From Bacteroidales bacterium (GTDB taxonomy: Bacteria > Bacteroidota > Bacteroidia > Bacteroidales > Muribaculaceae), in contig SFMJ01000015.1 in NCBI GenBank assembly GCA_004553095.1, forward strand, positions 1 through 17,804: a DNA stretch of 17,804 bases. Reading direction: 5' to 3'. Numbering within the stretch: position 1 is the stretch's first letter; the number at the start of each line of letters is the position of its first letter. Below, piece after piece: positions 7,146 through 14,311 of the stretch. The translations under genes and the position numbers were made by a program. The notes beneath the pieces are model-generated. The model saw only the letters and a list, made by a program, of their open reading frames with translations, searched no databases and had not been told where the DNA came from.

Positions 7146-8072
7146 TTATCCTTTGGCGAGGGTGGCGGCGAGGTCGTTCATCTGTAGGCAGAGTTCGCGG
7201 GTGAGGGTGGTGCCGGAGGACTGTCCCATGGAGATGATCATCATGCGGCCGGCGGCACATAGCTCGAAGTCGTGGGCAGCAGGCTTGTAGCGCTCGCCGA
7301 AGGCCTCGTGAGTGATGAGGATGATTTTTGCACCGAGAGCCTCCGCCTCTTCACGGATGGCTCTCTCCGCCGGAGAGATGAAGGGGGAGACCAGTATGCC
7401 GCCGGTGCGTGCCGTTTCGAGCCATTCGGCTCGTAGTGCGGCCCTCTTCTCTTCGTCGTAACTGCGGCTTATCTTCACGGCGACCTTGTCGGGATTGCGG
7501 AAGAGGAATAGATTGCCGTATGCTTCATAAGTGTTGTCGCCGATCGACAACCGGCGGACATGGCGGAAGAAGTCGGGGTATTGCTGACGCATAGCGAGCC
7601 GGTGAGGGTTCTCGCGGATATAGCGAAAGAGCGTCTCGAGCGAGCGCCCCAGGAGGAGGGGCTTATCGCAATAGCCCGGCTCGAAGATATCATCAAGCGA
7701 GAACCGAGTCCCCGCCACCAGATTATACTTATTCACTACATTCTGCTTGTATATCCGGATATAGTCGCTGAGGTGTAACTCAGTGCGCTCTTTTACACGC
7801 AGTAATATGTGGATATGATCTGGCATAATAGCGTATTGATATACTTGTAAGAAAGGGTATTGGAGTTGCAGATCCTTAAGCATCGTAGCAATGGCACCTC
7901 CGAGCTTATTTTTTGCCACGAAAGCGCAGCCGGGCTTTCCGGGTGCTATTTTTGCGTCGCCACGAATAGAGCCGAAGTAGGCACAAGCTTTTGCTTTTTT
8001 GATAATGAGGTGATAGATGAAAGGGGCGTGATAGTCGTGGGCATAAGCGCGACGGTGATAGTTTTGAGCCAT
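7146..8072 (-). CDS. REP-associated tyrosine transposase (RAYT, IS200/IS605-like Y1 family) with C-terminal extension
   Basis: The 308-residue protein has an N-terminal Y1 transposase domain (about 1-175). The metal-binding HUH motif reads PDHIHILL (H86, H88). The probable nucleophile is Y134 in FEPGYCDKPLL, and it is followed by RYIRENPHRLAMRQQ, a segment conserved in RAYTs. These enzymes cut and join single-stranded DNA at REP hairpins. The remaining 130 residues form an extra region (GGILVSPFISPAERAIREEAE, then ILITHEAF, then LCAAGRMMIIS). It looks like an alpha/beta Rossmann-type fold; classical E. coli TnpA-REP (about 165 residues) lacks it. The gene appears intact and is flanked by three copies of one hairpin element, as expected for a domesticated RAYT with its REP family. 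It is convergent with metG. Confidence 0.88.
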   Translation of the reverse strand: MAQNYHRRAYAHDYHAPFIYHLIIKKAKACAYFGSIRGDAKIAPGKPGCAFVAKNKLGGAIATMLKDLQLQYPFLQVYQYAIMPDHIHILLRVKERTELHLSDYIRIYKQNVVNKYNLVAGTRFSLDDIFEPGYCDKPLLLGRSLETLFRYIRENPHRLAMRQQYPDFFRHVRRLSIGDNTYEAYGNLFLFRNPDKVAVKISRSYDEEKRAALRAEWLETARTGGILVSPFISPAERAIREEAEALGAKIILITHEAFGERYKPAAHDFELCAAGRMMIISMGQSSGTTLTRELCLQMNDLAATLAKG

Positions 8073-8107
8073 TATAAAGAAGAGTTAGGTTAAACAGAAG
8101 GAGGGAA

Positions 8108-8163
8108 AGCCTATGGGGCGGCAAGGGGGAAAAGCGAGCTTCGCTCGCCACCCGAAGACAAAA
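8108..8163 (+). repeat. REP-like hairpin element, copy B
   Basis: This copy matches copy A (7001-7058) over about 52 bases with few differences, including the GCGAGC-TTC-GCTCGC hairpin at about 8134-8148 and the trailing AAGACAAAAG. It lies just upstream of the transposase start codon, inverted relative to the gene. Confidence 0.8.
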
Positions 8164-8198
8164 GGCGCCATTCGGCGCCGGGTGGAGGTAAGACCCGG
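8164..8198. repeat. GC-rich hairpins adjoining REP copy B
   Basis: GGCGCC-ATTC-GGCGCC (8164-8179) is a perfect 6-bp stem. An overlapping alternative stem pairs CCGGGT (8178-8183) with ACCCGG (8193-8198). They occupy the position that the A7/T7 terminator takes next to copy A, so the shared left arm is followed by a different hairpin at each site. Confidence 0.55.
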
Positions 8199-8376
8199 AG
8201 CGAGGGGGGAGGCGAGGAGCGAGGCGAGGAGCGGGGCGAGGGGAGAGACTCGGGGGGGAGGGAGGAGAGAGACTCGGGGCGGGGAGAGGAGAGGGAGAGA
8301 CTCGGGGCGAGGAGAGAAGAGAAGCAGGGAGAGAGGAGGAGAGGGAGAGGAGGGAGGGAGGCTGGGAGGAGGGGTG
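8199..8376 (-). terminator. Polypurine (plus) / C-rich polypyrimidine (minus) tract after comM, candidate Rho-dependent terminator
   Basis: Nearly all bases on the plus strand are G or A, with scattered C. Internal repeats include a 12-bp unit GGCGAGGAGCGA near 8212-8240 and GAGAGACTCGGGG at 8243, 8267 and 8295. The comM transcript would read this as a long C/U-rich, G-poor, unstructured RNA directly after the stop codon, which is what Rho loading sites look like. No intrinsic terminator follows comM. No gene is supported; the proline- and serine-rich reading frame here is a low-complexity artefact. Confidence 0.45.
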
Positions 8377-8378
8377 GG

Positions 8379-9977
8379 TTAGAAGGCGGAGCCGTAGTTG
8401 GCTCGGTCGAGGCTTCTGTAGCCGATGGCTTCGGCGAGGTGGGCGACGGTGATGGGGAGGTCGGCGGCTTCTGCCGGGGTGTAGAGGGGGGCGCCGGCGT
8501 CGTCGCGACGGGTGGCGTAGTCAAGATCGGCAATGGTGCGCGCTACGCGCAGGATACGGTCGAAGGCTCGCGCCGACATGTTGAGCCTGGTCATCCTCTC
8601 TTTGAGCTTTTCCATGCCGGCTTCGTCGGGCCAGGCATATTGATGGATCAACGCGGAGTTCATCTGCGCGTTGCAGTGTATGCCGGAGATGCCGGCATAT
8701 CGTGCCTGCTGCACGGCTCTTGCCGCCACAACACGGCTTCTGATCTCGCTGCTCGATTCGGCAGGCTGCCTATTCGCCATGTCGTCGAAGTCGACCGGCT
8801 CTATCTCGATCTGCAAGTCGATACGGTCGAGGAGCGGTCCGGAGATCTTGTTCATATATTTTTGCACCTGTCCGGGCATGCATGTGCAGCGCTTGGTGGG
8901 GTGACCGTAATAGCCACAGGGACAGGGGTTCATCGACGCAACAAGCATAAAAGATGCGGGGTAATTGACAGTATATTTGGCACGCGACACGGTGATGACA
9001 CGGTCTTCGATGGGCTGTCGCAGCACTTCCAGGACTTGACGAGGGAATTCGGGGAACTCGTCGAGGAAAAGGACGCCATTATTGGCTAAGGAGATCTCAC
9101 CGGGCATAGGGTTGGCACCGCCGCCGACGAGAGCTACGGGCGACACGGTGTGGTGGGGCGTGCGGAAAGGACGCTGTGTCATCAGCATCGAGCCGCGGGA
9201 GAGTTTTCCTGCCACGGAGTGTATCTTGGTGGTCTCGAGGGCTTCTGCCATGCTCAGAGGGGGGAGTATGGATGGCAAGCGCTTCGCCATCATCGACTTA
9301 CCGGCTCCGGGAGGGCCCACCATCAGCAGGTTGTGTCCGCCGGCACAAGCCACTTCGAAGGCACGCTTCACAGTCTCTTGCCCCTTGACTTCGGCGAAAT
9401 CATAGTCGAACTTATTGACAGCCTCGGCGAAGAGGGCGCGAGTGTTGATGACCGTAGGCTGGATAAGATCGGATCCGGTGACTATCTGCACTACTTGAGT
9501 AAGGTTCTGAGCGCCAAAGACTTCGATATTGTTGACGACAGCGGCTTCGGTGACATTTGCTTCGGGCACGATGAGCCGTTTGAACCCCATCTCGCGTGCC
9601 TTCACAGCGATGGGGAGTGCGCCCTTGACGGGGAGGAGCGAGCCGTCGAGGCTGAGCTCGCCGGTGATCATATACTCCTCGAGGTTAGGACATTGGATGC
9701 TGCCGCCGGCGGTGAGCAGGCCTATGGCTATGGGGAGGTCGAACGAAGCCCCCTCCTTCTTGACATCGGCAGGGGCGAGGTTGACCGTGGTGCGATAGTG
9801 AGGGAAGGCGAAGTTGGATTGCTTCAGCGCCGACTGTATGCGGAGGTAACTCTCCTTGACGGCGGTATCCGCCATGCCGACGATGTTGAACTGAGCACCA
9901 CGCTCCATGACTGTCTCGATGGTGACAGGGAAGGCATCGATGCCATATATAGCTGCTGTATAGACCTTGGTAAGCAT
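8379..9977 (-). CDS. comM: ComM/YifB family Mg-chelatase-like AAA+ ATPase
   Basis: The 532-residue protein is full length. The N-terminal domain (about 1-170) has the Lon-protease-like fold of the ChlI/ComM family (GASFDLPIAIGLL at 77-89). The AAA+ module follows. It has Walker A GPPGAGKS at 221-228, Walker B VLFLDE at 302-307, the family segment MNPCPCGYYG at 349-358 with further cysteines CTC downstream, and an arginine-finger region SGPLLDRIDL at 379-388. The C-terminal Mg-chelatase domain follows. In transformable bacteria ComM is a hexameric helicase that extends branch migration during integration of single-stranded DNA; in others it is retained without known competence. It is last in a leftward series behind the lipoprotein gene (81-base gap with a heptamer array), and transcription probably ends in the adjoining polypyrimidine tract. 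Confidence 0.95.
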   Translation of the reverse strand: MLTKVYTAAIYGIDAFPVTIETVMERGAQFNIVGMADTAVKESYLRIQSALKQSNFAFPHYRTTVNLAPADVKKEGASFDLPIAIGLLTAGGSIQCPNLEEYMITGELSLDGSLLPVKGALPIAVKAREMGFKRLIVPEANVTEAAVVNNIEVFGAQNLTQVVQIVTGSDLIQPTVINTRALFAEAVNKFDYDFAEVKGQETVKRAFEVACAGGHNLLMVGPPGAGKSMMAKRLPSILPPLSMAEALETTKIHSVAGKLSRGSMLMTQRPFRTPHHTVSPVALVGGGANPMPGEISLANNGVLFLDEFPEFPRQVLEVLRQPIEDRVITVSRAKYTVNYPASFMLVASMNPCPCGYYGHPTKRCTCMPGQVQKYMNKISGPLLDRIDLQIEIEPVDFDDMANRQPAESSSEIRSRVVAARAVQQARYAGISGIHCNAQMNSALIHQYAWPDEAGMEKLKERMTRLNMSARAFDRILRVARTIADLDYATRRDDAGAPLYTPAEAADLPITVAHLAEAIGYRSLDRANYGSAF

Positions 9978-9997
9978 TTCTGAGAATAGTTTGATTA

Positions 9998-10032
9998 GGA
10001 GATAGGAATGAGGAGATAGGAGATAGGAATGA
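9998..10032. repeat. Heptamer tandem array (GGAGATA / GGAATGA, five units)
   Basis: Five heptamers in the order GGAGATA, GGAATGA, GGAGATA, GGAGATA, GGAATGA lie head to tail between the lipoprotein stop and the comM start, followed by a degenerate GGATGGC. The units resemble those at 3221-3241 in length and in starting with GG. Confidence 0.75.
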
Positions 10033-10058
10033 GGATGGCTATGGGTGCGTATTCTGTA

Positions 10059-11171
10059 TTATTGCTTGGGGAGGAGCGAGCGGAAGGTCTCGATAGCGCG
10101 GTCGGTGTCAGTGCCGGAATAGACGGCCTTGGCCTTACGGTCGATGACTATAAGATAAGGGATGCGACGGACGCCGAGTTGTTTGATCTGCGAGTCGGAG
10201 AGCCCGAGGGGGACCCATGCCTGCACGGAGGCCTGGAGCGAATCGACATTTACGCTATGCCACCGGGTCATCGAATCGGGTTCGAAAGAGACATTGGCGA
10301 TGATTCGCGAGGCGGAATCGCCCGAAGACCGGGAGAGTTGGCGCAGTTTGGCGATATCATCGCGGTATGGCTGAAGAGAGGCCTTGCCGAAATAAAGGAG
10401 GGTGGGTAGGTGTCCCGGGGTGATGGTGTCGCAGCCGGTGGCGACAGTTGCGAAGACGAGCGACTTGGGGATCGCGGGGATAGCAGGCTCATCGGCGGGC
10501 ATATCATTACGCGCCATCATGTCGATCCATTTTCGGTCGGCGGCATCATCGCGGAGCGACTTCATCAGGGCAGAGAAGCGCCCCGGATCATATCCACGGT
10601 CGTAATAAGCCATAAGGATGATGGCGGCGGCAGGGTCGTCGGGGTGGGAAGTGACGAAAGATTCGACAGCGCGGCAAAGGGGGACGATGTCCGCCTCGCG
10701 TCCGGAGCGTGCCTTGACGATGACATCGCGGTTTTCAGCGCGCCACTCGTCGAGTTGGCGGGTGAGTTTATTCCCGTCGACATGCCAGGCAGCGGGGTCG
10801 GAGCCATCGCCGGAGATGGTGAAATCGTCGCCACGCTCCACATACAGGTATAGCCCCTGCGCGGCGTTGGAAGTGCGGCAGAGGTATACGATACAAGGGT
10901 TATAGACCATGCCTGTGAGGTGGGCCTTACCCTGCTGGATATTGACCACATTCTCGACGATCCAGCCCTTTTTGGGGTCGGAGGCATAATAAATGGCGCG
11001 ATAAGTGCCGTCGGCCGACGGGTTGAGTTCGAACTTGATATCAAACTCATTCTTGCTGCAAGAGGAGAGAATTACAGTCAAGAAGAGGAGGAGAGAGATG
11101 GCGTAGTGGAGGGAGAGGGCTCTATGCCCGCAGCGCCGGGGCTCGGGGTCGGAAGACTTGGATATGAGCAT
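10059..11171 (-). CDS. Lipoprotein with DUF4369-like N-terminal and thioredoxin-like C-terminal domains
   Basis: The 370-residue product starts at an ATG one base after the manC stop (TAA-G-ATG), suggesting translational coupling. A positively charged N-terminus, a hydrophobic stretch and the lipobox LSSC (acylated C38) mark it as an exported lipoprotein of the periplasm or outer membrane. The first half (about 40-150) resembles the DUF4369 beta-sandwich found before thioredoxin domains in Bacteroidetes. The second half has a TlpA/AhpC-like pattern with PTLLYFGKAS and a cis-proline segment RRIPYLIVIDRKAKAVYSG near the end. The usual redox CxxC is absent; its expected place reads FGKASLQPY. 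A disulfide or peroxidase reaction is therefore unlikely, and the role is unknown. A longer frame starting inside manC is possible but would add 15 residues before the signal peptide. Confidence 0.82.
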   Translation of the reverse strand: MLISKSSDPEPRRCGHRALSLHYAISLLLFLTVILSSCSKNEFDIKFELNPSADGTYRAIYYASDPKKGWIVENVVNIQQGKAHLTGMVYNPCIVYLCRTSNAAQGLYLYVERGDDFTISGDGSDPAAWHVDGNKLTRQLDEWRAENRDVIVKARSGREADIVPLCRAVESFVTSHPDDPAAAIILMAYYDRGYDPGRFSALMKSLRDDAADRKWIDMMARNDMPADEPAIPAIPKSLVFATVATGCDTITPGHLPTLLYFGKASLQPYRDDIAKLRQLSRSSGDSASRIIANVSFEPDSMTRWHSVNVDSLQASVQAWVPLGLSDSQIKQLGVRRIPYLIVIDRKAKAVYSGTDTDRAIETFRSLLPKQ

Positions 11172-11172
11172 C

Positions 11173-12300
11173 TTAGATATACTTTTCGCCGAAATGAGCA
11201 CGGACATCGTTGACAACTTGGCGTATCTTCTGCTCCTCGCTGAGGGGATAGATCAGGAGAGCATTATCGCGGTCGGCGACGATGAAATCTTTCAGTCCGG
11301 ATGCGACGATGATTTTGTCGCTGTCGGCGGCGAAGAGAGTGCCTTCGCAACCATGAGCTATCACCTTGCAATTCTGAGTGACATTGCGGTCGGCATTCTT
11401 TGGGGAGCAGTCGTAGAGGGCATTCCAAGTGCCGAGGTCGCTCCATCCGAGGTCGCCGGGGAGCACGAACACATTGTCAGCCTTCTCCATAATGGCATAG
11501 TCGATGGAGATGGAGGGGGCGTTGGAGAAGACCTCATCGATGAACGACAACTCCTCCTGCGTTCCGAAGAAACGCGTGCCGGGGTCGAAGATGCAAGCTG
11601 TCTCGCGGTCGTAGCGTTGGAAAGCGCGGAGGATAGACTCGGCAGTCCAGATGAACATGCCGCTATTCCAATAGAACTCGCCGGTGCTGAGGAATACCTG
11701 TGCCATCTCGAGGTTGGGCTTTTCGGTGAAAGACTTGACCTTCATAAGCTCGCAGTCGGCATCAGCCACCGGCTCACCGCGCTGGATATAACCATATCCG
11801 GTGTGAGGCGAAGTGGGCTTTATTCCGATGGTGAGGAGTGCATCATGATGCTCTGCGAAATCGAGGCCATGACGGATGGTCTGATGGAACTCGGCTTCGC
11901 GGAGGATCAGATGGTCGGATGGGAGAGTCACGATCGAGGCCTGCGGGTCGATGGCATAGATATGATGGGCAGCCCAGCAGACGCAAGGGGCGGTGTTGCG
12001 GCGAGCCGGCTCGAGGAGGATATTGCTCTCCTTGACGTCGGGGAGTTGCTGCCTGATGATATCGTAATAGGCGCTATTGGTTACTAAGATGATGTGATCG
12101 GGGTCGGTGATAGGGAGCATGCGGTCGTAGGTGAGCTGCAAGAGACTCCGACCTGTGCCGAAGAAATCGAGGAACTGCTTGGGCATACCGCTGCGGCTGA
12201 AAGGCCAAAAACGGGAGCCGACGCCGCCACACATTATCACACAATAACGATGATTCTTCAGATCTTGTTCTGCGTTCATGTTCATATTAGATTGAGACAT
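11173..12300 (-). CDS. manC: Mannose-1-phosphate guanylyltransferase (monofunctional)
   Basis: The 375-residue enzyme makes GDP-mannose from mannose-1-phosphate and GTP, supplying mannose and GDP-fucose or rhamnose routes for surface glycans. The nucleotidyltransferase signature GGVGSRFWPFSR is at residues 25-36, followed by PKQF at 40-43. Further family motifs are TLPSDHL, a FTEKP segment, NSGMFIW and the metal-site region PGDLGWSDLGTW. It ends after the nucleotidyltransferase and short beta-helix parts, without the phosphomannose isomerase domain of bifunctional AlgA/ManC. The first ATG is followed by two more (residues 6 and 8), so the exact start may be a few codons later. It is the middle gene of a leftward series and is coupled to the lipoprotein gene. 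Confidence 0.93.
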   Translation of the reverse strand: MSQSNMNMNAEQDLKNHRYCVIMCGGVGSRFWPFSRSGMPKQFLDFFGTGRSLLQLTYDRMLPITDPDHIILVTNSAYYDIIRQQLPDVKESNILLEPARRNTAPCVCWAAHHIYAIDPQASIVTLPSDHLILREAEFHQTIRHGLDFAEHHDALLTIGIKPTSPHTGYGYIQRGEPVADADCELMKVKSFTEKPNLEMAQVFLSTGEFYWNSGMFIWTAESILRAFQRYDRETACIFDPGTRFFGTQEELSFIDEVFSNAPSISIDYAIMEKADNVFVLPGDLGWSDLGTWNALYDCSPKNADRNVTQNCKVIAHGCEGTLFAADSDKIIVASGLKDFIVADRDNALLIYPLSEEQKIRQVVNDVRAHFGEKYI

Positions 12301-12376
12301 ACGGTGTTATTATAATCTAAACAAGGGAAGAGACCATTTGGTTCGGGGGGATCAGCATCATGAGTCACCGGGGAAA

Positions 12377-14170
12377 TTAGAAGTCATATTCGGCTACGGT
12401 GCGGAACTGGTGTTTGACACCCTCCACGACATTGAGCATATAGTCGCCGAGTTTCTCAGCCTCGCCGATCAGATCCATAAAGAAGATACCCTCTTGATAG
12501 TCGTAAACCTTGTTGTTGATGTTATAGATATTACCATCGCGGAGTTTATTGCGAAGGTTGTTGATTTCACGTTCCTTGTTATAAGCCTCTACCACCTTGG
12601 AGTTCTCGGGGTTTTCGAGTTCTTCGAGCAGAGAGAGCATATTCTTCATAGCGCCGTCGACGAGTTGATACATTTGGTCGATCTCCTTGAGGACATTGTC
12701 GTGGAAATCGACATGAATCTGATTCTTGCGGTTTAGGGTCTTGGCGACGTTGAAACAGCCGTCGGCGATCGACTCAATCTCGCTGACAATGCGGAGCATA
12801 CCGGAGATGCGCATCTTTGACTCGGGGCTCAGTTTGCCTTCTGCCACACAGTTGAGGAAAGTGCCGATCTCGATCTCCATGCGGTCGGAGATTTCTTCAT
12901 ACTTCTCGATGCGATTGAAGGTGGATTGATACTCTTCATCATTCTCCTTGAGATGGATCATCTTACGCGCCATGCCGAGCATGCGGTCGACACGCTGGCC
13001 ATATACGAAGATCTCCTTCTGGGCCTGGGTGATGTTGAGCTCGGAGGCGGAGAGAAGACCGCGGCCGATATATTTGAGCACGAACTCCTCCTCTTCCTCT
13101 TTATGGCGAGTAGGCATGATCCAGCATACGATCTTGACATAAAGTTTTGTAAACCAGATCATCACCATGAGGTTGAGCGTATTGAACACGGTGGGGAATA
13201 TAGCCAAACCGAGGCCGACACACTTCTGGGCGTGGGGAGTCATGGCGCCATCAGGGGTGAAGAAGAGAGTGTTCTTGAGGGTTTCTTTGGCGGCGGCATC
13301 GACATCCAAAGGGTTTTGTCCCATCACCAGGTCGGTGATGCTCCCCACCAAAGAGACGAAAGGCATAAAGCAGCAGAGCACGACCAGCGAACCGAGGACA
13401 TTGAAGAGCACATGACCCATCGCGGTGCGCTTGGCGGCAAGGTTACCACTCAGCGAGGCGAGCACCGGGGTGATGGTCGTACCGATGTTACCCCCCAAGA
13501 TGATGGCGCAGCCGAGGGTGAAGGAGATCCACCCCTGCGAGCACATGATCAGGGTGATGGCGAAGGTGGCAGCCGAACTTTGGGCTATCATGGTGAATAC
13601 GATGCCGAGGAAGAAGAATATCAGCACGGACATCGCCCCCATAGTGGTGTAGTTGGTGACGAACCGAAGCATCTCGGGGTTCTCTTGCAGATTGGGCACG
13701 TAGGTGCTGATCATGTCGAGCCCCATGAAGAGTAGGCAGAAACCGATCAGGAACTCACCGAGCGACTTGTAGGTGCTCTTCTTCATAAACATCATCGGCA
13801 CGCCGACGGCGAGCAGCGGGATGCTGAGTGCGGAGATATCGACTTCGAGCGAGAAGGCGGAGATGATCCAGGTGGTGACGGTCGTACCGACATTAGCGCC
13901 GAAGATCACCGACATGGCTTGCGCCAGGCTCATCAAGCCGGCATTCACGAAGCTGACCACCATCACGGTCGAGGCACTCGAACTTTGGATTAACGCAGTA
14001 ATCAGGATACCGGTGATTACGCCGGTAACACGATTGCGCGACATAATTCCCAGGATGTTGCGCAATCTGTCGCCTGCAACCTTCTGAAGACCGTCGCTCA
14101 TCACCTTCATACCATAGAGGAAGAGACACACGGCGCCAAGCAGGCAGATAAAATCTAATAAACTATACAT
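12377..14170 (-). CDS. Na+/phosphate cotransporter family protein with PhoU-like C-terminal domain
   Basis: The 597-residue inner-membrane protein has the inverted-repeat architecture of the NptA/YjbB (PNaS, SLC34-like) family. The duplicated signature occurs as QSSSAS at residues 62-67 and QSSAAT at 197-202. Each is followed by its partner glycine loop, GANVGTT at 91-97 and GGNIGTT at 226-232. About eight to nine membrane helices lie in the first 370 residues. The rest (about 380-597) is charged and helical like PhoU, with two PhoU-type bundles. Bacterial relatives transport phosphate, and in E. coli YjbB exports it. The direction of transport here is not decided by sequence. It is the first gene of the leftward series, behind a clear -7 element at 14252-14259. 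A 76-base gap with no visible terminator separates it from manC. Confidence 0.92.
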   Translation of the reverse strand: MYSLLDFICLLGAVCLFLYGMKVMSDGLQKVAGDRLRNILGIMSRNRVTGVITGILITALIQSSSASTVMVVSFVNAGLMSLAQAMSVIFGANVGTTVTTWIISAFSLEVDISALSIPLLAVGVPMMFMKKSTYKSLGEFLIGFCLLFMGLDMISTYVPNLQENPEMLRFVTNYTTMGAMSVLIFFFLGIVFTMIAQSSAATFAITLIMCSQGWISFTLGCAIILGGNIGTTITPVLASLSGNLAAKRTAMGHVLFNVLGSLVVLCCFMPFVSLVGSITDLVMGQNPLDVDAAAKETLKNTLFFTPDGAMTPHAQKCVGLGLAIFPTVFNTLNLMVMIWFTKLYVKIVCWIMPTRHKEEEEEFVLKYIGRGLLSASELNITQAQKEIFVYGQRVDRMLGMARKMIHLKENDEEYQSTFNRIEKYEEISDRMEIEIGTFLNCVAEGKLSPESKMRISGMLRIVSEIESIADGCFNVAKTLNRKNQIHVDFHDNVLKEIDQMYQLVDGAMKNMLSLLEELENPENSKVVEAYNKEREINNLRNKLRDGNIYNINNKVYDYQEGIFFMDLIGEAEKLGDYMLNVVEGVKHQFRTVAEYDF

Positions 14171-14251
14171 CGAAAAGTTAAGACATTAGACTCCATCAAC
14201 ACCCGAAATCGAAAAAATGACCCGGATTTGACGGGAAGTTGTAAATTTGTG

Positions 14252-14259
14252 CAAAGATA
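14252..14259 (-). promoter_or_regulatory. -7 element for the Na/Pi transporter gene
   Basis: The minus strand reads TATCTTTG followed by CAC, an exact TAnnTTTG. The predicted start near 14245 leaves a leader of about 75 bases. No TTTG is found at the normal -33 distance. Confidence 0.5.
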
Positions 14260-14285
14260 ATAATATTTTTGTTTATCTTTTTGTT

Positions 14286-14293
14286 TATCTTTG
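14286..14293 (+). promoter_or_regulatory. -7 element for folA, next to a duplicated 12-mer
   Basis: TATCTTTG is an exact TAnnTTTG, 18 bases before the folA ATG, so the leader would be only about 12 bases. Immediately upstream TTTTTGTTTATC occurs twice in tandem (about 14267-14290), which duplicates most of the -7 element as TATCTTTT at 14274-14281. No TTTG is seen at the normal -33 distance. Confidence 0.5.
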
Positions 14294-14311
14294 TAAATAA
14301 ATAAAAAAATC

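Noticed and set aside
8111..8533. Minus-strand frame coding a serine/proline-rich protein
   Set aside because: It is a translation of the polypyrimidine tract plus an out-of-frame comM end; low complexity only.
8439..9983. Two long plus-strand frames (216 and 277 codons) opposite comM
   Set aside because: They are antisense to a full-length comM with all motifs, lack family similarity, and arise from codon composition on the opposite strand.
11158..12087. Plus-strand frame of 309 codons opposite manC
   Set aside because: It is the antisense shadow of manC, rich in acidic residues mirrored from the real frame.
12301..12376. Terminator between the Na/Pi transporter gene and manC
   Set aside because: No stable hairpin with a T-tract was found, so read-through into manC remains the simpler reading.
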